Source: Opitutia bacterium
GTDB taxonomy: Bacteria; Verrucomicrobiota; Verrucomicrobiia; Opitutales; T3Sed10-336
DNA: 64,000 nucleotides
Reading direction: 5' to 3'
NCBI GenBank assembly: GCA_003558065.1
Contig: PWMU01000034.1
Span: forward strand, 1 to 64,000
A program made the position numbers and the translations under genes. Below, one piece after another: positions 9,692 to 18,397 of the stretch (its first letter is position 1; each line of letters starts with the position of its first letter). The notes beneath the pieces are model-generated. The model worked only from the letters and a program-made list of their open reading frames with translations, ran no database searches and had not been told where the DNA came from.

Positions 9692-10781
9692 GAAGCCGCC
9701 GCCCTCGCTCCAGGAAATCGCCGAAGCCGCCCGGGTTTCCCGCTCCACCGCATCGCGGGCACTCCGCAACAGTGCTCTGATTTCAGAAAAGACCCGCACG
9801 CACGTTCGCGCGGTCGCGGACGAGCTCGGCTATCGCTCCGACCCGCTCGTATCCACGCTCATGGCTCGGCTCCGGGAGGGGCGCCCGCGGGGTGAACAAC
9901 CTATTATCGGCTACGTGACCAGCCACCCGCCGGAACAGAACTGGCGGCAAACCGCGTATTTCCGGCGCCTTTTCGAGGGTGCGGAACAGCGGGCGCGACA
10001 GCTGGGTTTCCGTCTCCAGGAATTCTCCCTTCCCGCGGTAGGGAACCCCATGCGTCTGGCGGAGATCCTCCGGACGCGCAACGTGAACGGCCTGATTTTC
10101 GGCCCGATGCCCACCCCGGGAACGCGACTCACCTTTCCCTGGTCGGAATTCGCCGTTGCCGCGCTGGGCACAACCCTGGAACAGCCGGGGCTGCACCGCG
10201 TACGGGGCAACTACTTTCAGGTCATGACCCTGACATGCACCCGGCTGAGGGAACGCGGCTACCGTCGGCTTGGCTTCGTGGCGCGAGAGCACATGGATCG
10301 CCGCGGCAGCCGTCGCTGGCGGGCGGCGTTTCTTCTGGACCAGGATCTCCACGGGGGTATCGAACCGGATGCGATGAAGCTTGTTCCCGGCGGTGAGCTG
10401 AACCGAGATGTCGTAGAAGCGTGGATACGCCGTTACCGTCCCGACGCGATAATCACCTCCCGGAACGCGATCTATGACTGGATAACCGACATGGGGTTCA
10501 GCGTTCCCGACGACATCGCCCTCGCCTACACGGGTCTCGGCGCACAGGAATCGTTTCTTTCGGGAGTCGACCAGCGCCTCGAAGCGGTCGGCGCCCACGC
10601 TGTCAACCTCGTGGTGGAGCAATTCCACCACAACGAAAGAGGGCTCCACCCGGACCCGAAAACCGTCGTACTCGACGGCGTCTGGATCGACGGCAAGACG
10701 GCGCCGCGACGCAGTGGCAATCGTAAAACCACTCGAACCGGACCGAGAAATCCGGGCGCCAAGCTGTCCGTGCCTGAGTAG
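9690..10781 (+). CDS. LacI-family transcriptional regulator
   Basis: 363 residues. The N-terminal helix-turn-helix and hinge (about 5-55, SLQEIAEAARVSRSTASRAL then DELGYR) are typical of LacI/GalR repressors, followed by a periplasmic-binding-protein-like sugar-sensing domain (about 65-335; GYVTSHPPEQ, RNVNGLIFGPMP, GYRRLGFVAREH). It probably senses a breakdown product of the polysaccharide handled by the adjacent genes. It is divergent from module A and convergent with module B, ending 36 bp from the BNR_4 stop at 10818. The ATG at 9690 overlaps an inverted repeat and has no ribosome-binding site, suggesting leaderless translation and autoregulation. A decayed copy lies at 135-375. Confidence 0.9.
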   Translation: MKPPPSLQEIAEAARVSRSTASRALRNSALISEKTRTHVRAVADELGYRSDPLVSTLMARLREGRPRGEQPIIGYVTSHPPEQNWRQTAYFRRLFEGAEQRARQLGFRLQEFSLPAVGNPMRLAEILRTRNVNGLIFGPMPTPGTRLTFPWSEFAVAALGTTLEQPGLHRVRGNYFQVMTLTCTRLRERGYRRLGFVAREHMDRRGSRRWRAAFLLDQDLHGGIEPDAMKLVPGGELNRDVVEAWIRRYRPDAIITSRNAIYDWITDMGFSVPDDIALAYTGLGAQESFLSGVDQRLEAVGAHAVNLVVEQFHHNERGLHPDPKTVVLDGVWIDGKTAPRRSGNRKTTRTGPRNPGAKLSVPE

Positions 10782-10817
10782 AAACCCTGCTGCCAATTCC
10801 TTTGGCGTGAACGGAAC

Positions 10818-12764
10818 CTACCGCTCGTTCATGGGGATCGGCTCGGCGTACTCCCCTTCCATGTCGTAGGAAAGCTTCCAGTACCGGGTTCCATCGGAGT
10901 TCCCGAAATAGAGCCGGGACTCGCTGTACCTCTCCGCGTGTCCGTCCGCCCAGAAGGAGTAGAAGGGATCGCGGGCCGGCTTCGGACGGCGCGAAAAACC
11001 GTGATTGAACTCGCTGTCGCGGGTAATATCGCGCTCCTTGGACCACGTTTCGCCCCGGTCCCGGCTCACCCATAAGGCGATCTCACCACCGGTTCCCCAA
11101 CGCTGCGGCCCCGCTTCGGTGGGACCGATAATACGCCAGACCTCTTCCTCGATGTACAGCGCGCCGAAGTCGTAGTTGTGGGTCGACGCGGTCACCACGT
11201 GGCTCACCCATTCGTCGCCGGTCCACCGGGTGACGACCCATTCCCGCGGGTCGTTTTCAGGTCCCGGCCGGTGGCGGCGCGCCCGAACGTAGAGAAGCAC
11301 GGGATGGCCGTCGCCATCGAAATTGAGATCGACCGTGTACATGAGGCGCTCCTGCGACGCGTAGTCGATCACCCGCTCCGCATTGTCCTCCGTTTCCAGG
11401 GGCAGATCGACGGGAGTGCCGTCCGCCATAGTCCAGGTTTCGCCGAAATCGGTGGTCTGAACGTAATAAACATCGGTGCGCCGGTCCACGCTCCCCGGAT
11501 GCCGGTTGAAGAACGTCCCAATGGTGTTTCCCTGCTGCGCGCTCACCTGGTAGTGGCCGCGAATTCCCGCAAGTTTCCGGTCCTCGCTCCATTCCCTTCC
11601 GTCCTCGCTGGTCGCCCAGTACAATTCCCGTCCCCGGGTGTACTTGGTAAACAAGTGGAAGTACCCTTCGCCCTCGACGTATTTCGGCTGCGGATACGTA
11701 AATTCGGCCTCCCGGATGAACTCGAACTCCGACACATCGTAAGGCCGGACGGACCGGTAAATCGATCCGTCCCGGCGCCGGGAGCGGCCGGCGACAAACA
11801 CCCAGACGTGGCCGTCGCCATCGATCATCAGGCTCGGGTTGTCGTGCGCGTCCACCACTCCGCGACGGTCGTGGACCACCGTGGGCCTGGGCACCCGGTG
11901 ATTCTCGTGATCGTAATACGAGGCCATGGCCTGCAGGTGGCGCCGTCCCCGAACGGAGCCGCCGTAGACGAAAAAGGTTTTGTCCACTTCCGGGGCGTAC
12001 ACGGCCATGGGACGATGATTGGCGGTGTAGGTTCCCAGACCGCCGGAATATTTGGCGCCGTGTTCGGAGAACTGACGCAGCGTGTACCAGATCCCCCGAT
12101 ACCCGTCGGTCTGGTAGGACGGCTGTCCCGGAAGCGGTCCCGGCTTGGAAATTTCCTCCGGAGAATCGAACGCCAGCGGGACCAAATTCGTCGGGAGGTG
12201 CTCCTCCGAGGTGGCGATGAAATACGCGTCGATGACCACCATGCCGCTGGTCGCCTCCAGACTCAGGTCCACCGGCCCCGCGGGCAACGGCAGGTGGAAC
12301 AGGACATTCGGCCGCTGACCGGTGCTGCCGGGGCCCCATTCGCGGTGGTGAAGCTCCTCGCCGTTCTTCCGGATCACCAGGCCCGCCCCGCGCCGGGAAA
12401 TACCCGCAATGTGAAGACCGAGGACCTTCGGCTCGGAAAAGTCGCTCCGGATCACGAGCGGCTCGTGCAGGGTTCCGCTGCTGAAAAGCCGCCAACTGAT
12501 CCGGCTCGCCGCTTCCCTCGCCTCCTCCTCTGATTTCCCCCGCAGGTCGAGGGTCCAGGTTTCGGGCGGCTCCCCGGTGGTCACAATACGCGGGTGGAGA
12601 GTCCAGAGGTCGGCGCCGTAGGCCGCGGGAGCGGCCATTGCGAACAAAAGCACCAGGAACGCCACCACCGGACTCAGCCAGGCGCCCGCCGGGTAGCGGG
12701 TTCCGCCGCCAGCGGAGAGGCGGCGGCAACGGAAAAACTGCGTGAAGTGATGAATAGCAGTCAT
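10818..12764 (-). CDS. Secreted BNR_4 propeller protein, candidate polysaccharide lyase
   Basis: 648 residues. After a signal segment (LSPVVAFLVLLFAMAAPAAY, about 30-50) comes a distinct N-terminal beta domain (about 52-195) and a BNR_4 propeller from GYRGIWYTLRQ (about 222). Family motifs include KYSGGLGTYTANH, DKTFFVYGGS, HDNPSLMIDGDGHVWVF, GHYQVSAQQGNTIGTFFNRH, HNYDFGALYI and WADG. The DUF-like N-terminal domain contains HHREWGPG and may bind carbohydrate; it is unlike the LamG of the module A protein. Fourth and last gene of module B. A LacI-type inverted repeat lies 129 bp upstream (12893), so the gene may have its own promoter. Lyase activity is inferred only from the family. Confidence 0.75.
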   Translation of the reverse strand: MTAIHHFTQFFRCRRLSAGGGTRYPAGAWLSPVVAFLVLLFAMAAPAAYGADLWTLHPRIVTTGEPPETWTLDLRGKSEEEAREAASRISWRLFSSGTLHEPLVIRSDFSEPKVLGLHIAGISRRGAGLVIRKNGEELHHREWGPGSTGQRPNVLFHLPLPAGPVDLSLEATSGMVVIDAYFIATSEEHLPTNLVPLAFDSPEEISKPGPLPGQPSYQTDGYRGIWYTLRQFSEHGAKYSGGLGTYTANHRPMAVYAPEVDKTFFVYGGSVRGRRHLQAMASYYDHENHRVPRPTVVHDRRGVVDAHDNPSLMIDGDGHVWVFVAGRSRRRDGSIYRSVRPYDVSEFEFIREAEFTYPQPKYVEGEGYFHLFTKYTRGRELYWATSEDGREWSEDRKLAGIRGHYQVSAQQGNTIGTFFNRHPGSVDRRTDVYYVQTTDFGETWTMADGTPVDLPLETEDNAERVIDYASQERLMYTVDLNFDGDGHPVLLYVRARRHRPGPENDPREWVVTRWTGDEWVSHVVTASTHNYDFGALYIEEEVWRIIGPTEAGPQRWGTGGEIALWVSRDRGETWSKERDITRDSEFNHGFSRRPKPARDPFYSFWADGHAERYSESRLYFGNSDGTRYWKLSYDMEGEYAEPIPMNER

Positions 12765-12892
12765 AGCGTTTCGAAACGGACGGTTTTCATTGCCTCCCGA
12801 AGGCGGGTTTTCGCGGGGGGACCGAACGCGGCGCGGCAGGCGGGCCCTCCTTCATCCAACATATCCCGGTGATCCGGAAAAGAGGGCAACAA

Positions 12893-12906
12893 TGCAATCG
12901 GTTGCA
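12893..12906. promoter_or_regulatory. Second LacI-type operator-like repeat
   Basis: TGCAATCGGTTGCA is an inverted repeat with 12 of 14 positions symmetric and a central CG. It shares the GCAA..GGTTGC pattern with the repeat overlapping the LacI start and lies in the 175-bp gap upstream of the BNR_4 gene that begins at 12764. Confidence 0.5.
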
Positions 12907-12939
12907 CCATGACGGGGACCGGCCGGCCGCCACCCTGTT

Positions 12940-15360
12940 TCAAGGAAGGGAGGTCGAACGGCGGGGGCGTTCGATTGAAATCGGTTCGGCCTCCTCGCCG
13001 TCCATGTGATACGGCAGCTTGTAGAGCTGCTCGCCTTCGGAGTCGGTAAAGTAGAGGCGGGAAATGGAAAAATCCGAGGAATCGCCGTCCGCCCACATGG
13101 CGTAAAACGGATCGACCGGGTTGTGCGGCCGGCGCACGTAGCTGTGGTTGAACGGACTCTCCCGCGTAATTGCCTTCTTGAAACTCCATGTGTATCCATT
13201 ATCCAACGACTCCCAAAGGCCGACCTCCCCGCCGGTGTGGTAGGATTGCGGCCCTTCGAGCGCCGGCCCGATGACGGTCCACCGGTCGCCGTCGATGTAG
13301 AGACTGCCCATGTCATAGTTGTGATCGGAGCGGGCGATTTCGACAGTCTTCCATTCCTGACCGGTCCAACGTATAATTTCCCAGATACGCGGGTCATTCT
13401 GCGGCCCCGGTTCGTGCCCGCCCGAAGTGACCGCAAGCACCACGGGATACCCGTCGTCGTCGAAGAGCAGTTTGGTGATGTAGGCGAGCCGCTCCTCGGC
13501 CTCGTAGTCGACCGCGAGCGCCGGGTTGTCGCGGTGCTCCAGCGGGGTCGAAACCACCTCGCCGCCGATCGTCTTCCAGGTTTCGAAGTCGTCGGTCTCG
13601 ACGTAGTAAATGTTCGTGCGGGTATCGACTCCGCGCGGATGATAATTGAAGGCGGTTCCGACGCGCTTTTTCTCGGGGTCGATCCGGCTGACCTGGTAAT
13701 GTCCCCCGAACCCGGCGAGTTTCGGCAGGTCGTCGGCGGGTTCGTCGGTCCAGTCGCGTCCGTCGACACTCGTTTCCCAGTAAAGCTCGCGGCCCCGGGT
13801 GTAGAGCGTCTGCAGGTGCAGGAATCCTTTGCCGGGAACATACCAGACCTGGGAGTAGGTCGTCTCACGGTCCACGATCTGCTCGAACTCCCGGACGGAG
13901 TAAGGCTCGGTGGACCGGAAAATCTGTCCCGGCCGCCTCCGCCCGCGGCCGGCGACAAATACCCAGACGTGTCCGTCGCCGTCGATGGTCAGGCTCGGAT
14001 TGTCATGCGGATCGTCCACACCGCGCTGGTCCCGGATAATGACCGGCCGCGACACCACGTGACGGGCGTGATCGTAGTAGGCCCCCATGATCAGCAGGTA
14101 CCGGTTCTCCGGACCGGTTGTCCCGCCGTAAACGAAAAAGGTCTTGTCCACCTCCGGCGCATACACCGCCATCGGCGTCAGGGTGTGGCTGAAGCAGAAT
14201 GCCAGGCCGCCCGCGTATTTGTCGCCGTACTCCCCGGAGAGCTGCCCCAGGGTGAACCAGATTCCCCGGTACCCGTCGACCGCATCGACAAACGTGTAAA
14301 CGTTGTGCTCGCTCGTGGTGGTCCCTCGCTCATTGGTGGCCGTAATGGTCACCTGATACGTCTTATTCTCCTCAAGGCCGGATGCATCGACGAGGGTCAG
14401 ATCGCGTTTGGTCGGAGTCCCGGAGATCTCGAACCGGCCGGTGGCCTCCCTCCCGTTCACGCGAACGTTGATGCTCGACTCGTCGACCGGGACATCGCTG
14501 CTGACCTGGAACCGCACGAATTCGTCGGGCTGCACGATTCCGCTGGCGGACGACGGCGAGAGCATCGAAATGGTCGGAGGCGTCGGTTCGGCGTGGATGC
14601 GGATATTCGTGATGTCCGCATAATCCCCCTCTTCCCCCCGGACGGCGCCAATGCGCAACCGTCCGAACGCGGTTCCCGGGCTGAAACGATTGCGCCACGG
14701 CAGGTCACTGGCTATCAGCTCGCCGTTGACCCGCAGATCAAAGGTGTTGGCATCGAGATGATTCACCATCTCGTAACTGTTCCAATCGTCATCGATGGGT
14801 GTCAGCTCGTTGTAATCCCCGTCGAAGTAGGAAAGGTAGCCGGGATGATACCCCCACATCAAAATGGATCCCTGATGGGCCGGCGCCGTCATTCCTGGAC
14901 GAAGCAAGAAGAGGTCAAGGGTCCGTGATTCGGTTGTGGAAACCCGGGCGTCAAACGCGATCACCAGGCGAGTGCTCGACACTGGCGGGAAATCGATCAG
15001 GTCCGCATCCCGCTGCGCGCTGGCGATCTGGTACCGGCGCAGCGCCCGTTCAGCGGGCCCGTCATCCACCTCCACAATCTCCCCGGGCCGTGCCCGGCCG
15101 GACGCAGGGGTCCAGTTTACCCGGCCGTCGGCAACCGATTGAAGATCGCCGAGCGGATAGAGTTCGTCGTTCGAAAACCCTTTGCTGTCATAGAGGGTCC
15201 AAAGGTCCGACCGCTCGGGCTCCGATTCGCCACCCTCCAATCCGGCGGCCCCGAGCAGGAGGATCAGGCACGGCAGGACGTTTCCAACGAAGCGCCCGCA
15301 AAACAAAAACAGGCGGATGAACCGTTTCCGGAGGAGGGCTTTTTCAAGAGAATCAGTCAT
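12940..15360 (-). CDS. Secreted YDSxGF domain - Ig - BNR_4 protein, candidate polysaccharide lyase
   Basis: About 806 residues from the ATG at 15360, chosen because it precedes a basic N-terminus and hydrophobic signal (LFLFCGRFVGNVLPCLILLL); longer frames run back into the preceding gene. Order: signal (about 12-40), a YDSxGF domain starting WTLYDSKGFSNDELYPLGDL (about 50-265), one Ig-like repeat (about 268-360), then BNR_4 from GYRGIWFTLGQ (about 367) to the end with HDNPSLTIDGDGHVWVF, GHYQVSRIDPEKKRVGTAF, HNYDMGSLYIDGD and MWADGD. The YDSxGF domain also occurs in both large lectin-like proteins of this locus, which ties all of them to one substrate. Third gene of module B, 119 bp after the multidomain gene. 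Confidence 0.75.
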   Translation of the reverse strand: MTDSLEKALLRKRFIRLFLFCGRFVGNVLPCLILLLGAAGLEGGESEPERSDLWTLYDSKGFSNDELYPLGDLQSVADGRVNWTPASGRARPGEIVEVDDGPAERALRRYQIASAQRDADLIDFPPVSSTRLVIAFDARVSTTESRTLDLFLLRPGMTAPAHQGSILMWGYHPGYLSYFDGDYNELTPIDDDWNSYEMVNHLDANTFDLRVNGELIASDLPWRNRFSPGTAFGRLRIGAVRGEEGDYADITNIRIHAEPTPPTISMLSPSSASGIVQPDEFVRFQVSSDVPVDESSINVRVNGREATGRFEISGTPTKRDLTLVDASGLEENKTYQVTITATNERGTTTSEHNVYTFVDAVDGYRGIWFTLGQLSGEYGDKYAGGLAFCFSHTLTPMAVYAPEVDKTFFVYGGTTGPENRYLLIMGAYYDHARHVVSRPVIIRDQRGVDDPHDNPSLTIDGDGHVWVFVAGRGRRRPGQIFRSTEPYSVREFEQIVDRETTYSQVWYVPGKGFLHLQTLYTRGRELYWETSVDGRDWTDEPADDLPKLAGFGGHYQVSRIDPEKKRVGTAFNYHPRGVDTRTNIYYVETDDFETWKTIGGEVVSTPLEHRDNPALAVDYEAEERLAYITKLLFDDDGYPVVLAVTSGGHEPGPQNDPRIWEIIRWTGQEWKTVEIARSDHNYDMGSLYIDGDRWTVIGPALEGPQSYHTGGEVGLWESLDNGYTWSFKKAITRESPFNHSYVRRPHNPVDPFYAMWADGDSSDFSISRLYFTDSEGEQLYKLPYHMDGEEAEPISIERPRRSTSLP

Positions 15361-15479
15361 ACGGATTTGGAATTTTGAGTTTTTAAAGCAATTCACCGGC
15401 ACACCGAATCGGATCAACGCCGGCTTCGGGCCGCCCTGGAAATACGTATTCGACGAAGCCTCGGACACCCGGGCGAGGC

Positions 15480-18356
15480 TTATTGCGAGGTGAGAATTCG
15501 GACGCGATAGAACCGGCGCGTGACTCCGGGATTCGGGTCGGTAATGACCTCCACACTGTCGTTCCCCGATACCGTCGCCAGGATTGTCCAATCGTCGGGC
15601 TCCAGGGTATCCGAGTACTCCACCACATAATCGGATCCTCCTTCGGTCGCCAGGTCAAAGGTCACCTCGGCTCCCGAATGCCTCAGGTTGCGTATCACGT
15701 CCAACGGTGCGGCGGGCGGAGGAAGCTCCGAGGGCGCCGCCGTAACAACCAGGTTATCCACGTCGGCGAAATCGCCCGGAACCCCGCGAATTGTGGCCAA
15801 GCGAAGGCGGCCGAGCGCCGTCCCCTCCGGAAATACGTTTCGCCACGTCAGATCGGCGCCGATCAATTCCCCGTCGACCTTCAGGTCGAAGCGGTTCCTG
15901 TCCAGGTAGTGGATCACGTCATACCGATGCCACTCCTCATCCAATTCGTAGATCTCCCGATAGGAGCCGTCATAATAACTCAGTTGCTCGGGAATATGTC
16001 CCCAGATCAGAAGCGACGCCTGGTTCCCCCCTGAGGTTTGCCCCGGTCGCAGCAGAAACACATCCAGGGTCCGGTCGTGAACCCACGAAACCCGCGCGTC
16101 AAAACTGATTGTCAGGATACCGCTCGATACGGGAGGAAAATCCAAATAATCGACATCTCCTCCCTCGTTTCTCTGGGTCTTGCGGAGGATCTTATTGTAG
16201 GGTTCTTCGACGACGGTAACCTCCGGCGGCTGATCACCCGGAATCCATAACCAGTCGTCTCCCTCGACCGGGCCCAACGGGCCGGGAGGATAGACCGCAT
16301 CATCCTCAAAGCCGCCCGAATCAAACAACGTCACCGGCTCTTCGGTCACCAGGAAGGTCCAACTGATCACCGTGGTTCCGGCCGAATTGCTCGCGCTCAC
16401 CTCCGCCAGGTAACGTTCGCCGGCACTCAGATCGCCCGCGTACGTGACGACCAGATGACTCTCGGAGCCGTCCGCTGCGAGACCCGCTGAAACATCGTCT
16501 CCGTTGATGAGAAGGGAAATATCGTCCGGCGAGATAGGGATGTGGGAGGTGACTTCAAACGACAAGCCCTCCTGCGGACGGACCACCGCGTGATCAAACG
16601 GCCGGAGATTGATGATTTCAGGCGGCGGAAAGGCGTCCTGATCCTCAGGGGCACCGGTAATCACGAGATTGTCGATATGGGCGTATTCAAAAACCGGGCC
16701 GCTCCCGTGACTGTGCAACCGAAACCGCCCGATCGGCGTCCCCGGTTCGACATTGCGCCACGGAAGCATTTCTCCGACCGGGTCACCGTTGACCAAAAGA
16801 TCGAAGCGGCCGGCAGCCGGGCCGCTCAGGTAATTGATGACCTCGTAATGGTGCCACTCTTCGTCGATATCCATCAACGGGATCCAATCGCTCCCGTCGT
16901 AATACGACAGTTTTCCCTCCTCCACGCCCCAGCCGAGGAGATGCGTCATCTGTCCGGACTCCATCGGAGAAAAGCTTACATCAAACATTCTGCCTTCCGT
17001 CGTTGAAACCCGCGCGTCGAATTCAACGCCGAGGGTTCCCGAAGCGATCAAAGGAAAGTGCAGCCAGTCGGCGCGACCGGACCCCATGTTCATACGTTCG
17101 AGCACCTTCCCCTGGGGCGGTCCGATCTCCACGATCTCAGACGGTTCCGATCCGTGGGGAAACCAGGTGGCGAGCCCGTGCGTCACTTCACCCAGAGGCC
17201 CCTGCGGGTACAACGTATCACTGGCGAAACCTTCGGAGTCGTAAAGGACGAACGGGCCGCTCGCGGTCGAGAACGTTCGTGCAATAACAACCGTTCCGGC
17301 ATCGTTGGTCGCGGTGATTTCGAACGTGTAGGCCTCGTCGGGCTCAAGCCCGTCGTAGATCACCGAGCGATAGGTGGGCTCGCCCGAAATCTGAAGTTGA
17401 TCGGAGACGTCCGCGGCGTTGACAACCAGGGTGATCGCGCTGTCATCCACCGGCTCGGAATCGATCACGTCAAACCGGATCCCTTCCTCCGCCGGATGAA
17501 TGGCGTAGTCGATCGGAACCACGTTTTCAACGGCAGGCGGAAGCAGGGGAACTCCTTGGTCAATGGACACGGAATCGAGGTCGAACAACAAAATGTCTTC
17601 ATTCGAACCGGCCTGCACGCTGAAATGCAGCCAGGTATGACTGGTGGCCGTCGCCTCGGACGAGCGAAAGCGGTGGAGGTCCTGACTCTGGAAGGCGGCG
17701 CCGCTCGTCTCATCCAGGATGGAAACGGTGTAACTGAGGTCGTCCGGATAGACCGTGACGGCAAACGAATAAACGTGGCCGGCCAGCATCGGGACGCCCG
17801 TGTCCAGATTGTTGTTCAGATTATTGGCTCCGGTACCGTCCAGGTTATCGTAGACCCAGAAGGTCTGCCCACTCCCGACTCCGCTGATGGGGGAACCGGA
17901 AGCGAATATCTGCCAACTGGTATTGCCATCCTGGCGGTTCGTCAGCCGGGGAGCCCCCCGGCCGAAAAATGAAACGCTGTCGCTGGAACCGGTGAAGGTT
18001 TCCGAGAACTCCTCCTGGGAAAGCGGAACCCGGAATTTCCAGCGAATGGTGTGGACCTGTTCGATCTCGACCCCGGCGCCCGATTCGTATTGGCGCGCGA
18101 CATTCCGTGTGGACGGAGTGGCCCCCGGCGCCACATCCATGCGAAGGTACGGAGTGCCTCCGTCGATCGGATCCTCGGTAAGGATCTCCCCCTCCATGGT
18201 TGAGGCGTGCTGCCAGGCGTCGACCCATCCGTCGCCCGCTTCGCCCGGGAAGACGAAGTCGTCGAAATTCGACTCGATCGCTCCGTGCGCAACCGTCGAC
18301 GCGACCAGCATCCCAGCCGTCCCGCCCAGGATCCGGATTCTTTTTGCTGTATTCAT
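15480..18356 (-). CDS. Large secreted multidomain lectin-like protein (module B)
   Basis: About 958 residues from the ATG at 18356, which starts the signal peptide MNTAKRIRILGGTAGMLVAS. Order: an N-terminal lectin-like jelly-roll (about 28-285), Ig-like repeat, YDSxGF domain one (FVLYDSEGFASDTLYPQGPL), Ig-like repeat, YDSxGF domain two (VTLFDSGGFEDDAVYPPGPL), and a C-terminal module (DYVVEYSDTLEPDDWTIL ... RRFYRVRIL). No catalytic signature was recognised. The domain set and C-terminus make it the counterpart of the 5947-8781 protein, but its N-terminal domain is different and it has two YDSxGF copies rather than one. It lies 41 bp after the module B pseudopilin and is probably cotranscribed with it. 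Confidence 0.7.
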   Translation of the reverse strand: MNTAKRIRILGGTAGMLVASTVAHGAIESNFDDFVFPGEAGDGWVDAWQHASTMEGEILTEDPIDGGTPYLRMDVAPGATPSTRNVARQYESGAGVEIEQVHTIRWKFRVPLSQEEFSETFTGSSDSVSFFGRGAPRLTNRQDGNTSWQIFASGSPISGVGSGQTFWVYDNLDGTGANNLNNNLDTGVPMLAGHVYSFAVTVYPDDLSYTVSILDETSGAAFQSQDLHRFRSSEATATSHTWLHFSVQAGSNEDILLFDLDSVSIDQGVPLLPPAVENVVPIDYAIHPAEEGIRFDVIDSEPVDDSAITLVVNAADVSDQLQISGEPTYRSVIYDGLEPDEAYTFEITATNDAGTVVIARTFSTASGPFVLYDSEGFASDTLYPQGPLGEVTHGLATWFPHGSEPSEIVEIGPPQGKVLERMNMGSGRADWLHFPLIASGTLGVEFDARVSTTEGRMFDVSFSPMESGQMTHLLGWGVEEGKLSYYDGSDWIPLMDIDEEWHHYEVINYLSGPAAGRFDLLVNGDPVGEMLPWRNVEPGTPIGRFRLHSHGSGPVFEYAHIDNLVITGAPEDQDAFPPPEIINLRPFDHAVVRPQEGLSFEVTSHIPISPDDISLLINGDDVSAGLAADGSESHLVVTYAGDLSAGERYLAEVSASNSAGTTVISWTFLVTEEPVTLFDSGGFEDDAVYPPGPLGPVEGDDWLWIPGDQPPEVTVVEEPYNKILRKTQRNEGGDVDYLDFPPVSSGILTISFDARVSWVHDRTLDVFLLRPGQTSGGNQASLLIWGHIPEQLSYYDGSYREIYELDEEWHRYDVIHYLDRNRFDLKVDGELIGADLTWRNVFPEGTALGRLRLATIRGVPGDFADVDNLVVTAAPSELPPPAAPLDVIRNLRHSGAEVTFDLATEGGSDYVVEYSDTLEPDDWTILATVSGNDSVEVITDPNPGVTRRFYRVRILTSQ

Positions 18357-18397
18357 AACGTGGGTACTCGATTGAGGTTTGTGTTCCGAGCGAAAGC

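Noticed and set aside
13006-14928. Plus-strand frame of 640 codons opposite a BNR_4 gene
   Set aside because: It mirrors the BNR_4 motifs of the minus strand, and similar antisense frames lie opposite the other BNR_4 genes. Not a gene.
3746-15360. Naming the BNR_4 proteins ulvan lyases and the locus an ulvan utilisation locus
   Set aside because: Family relation to PL24/PL25 is suggestive, but there are no sulfatases, ulvan-specific glycosidases or solved active-site alignment to support the substrate.
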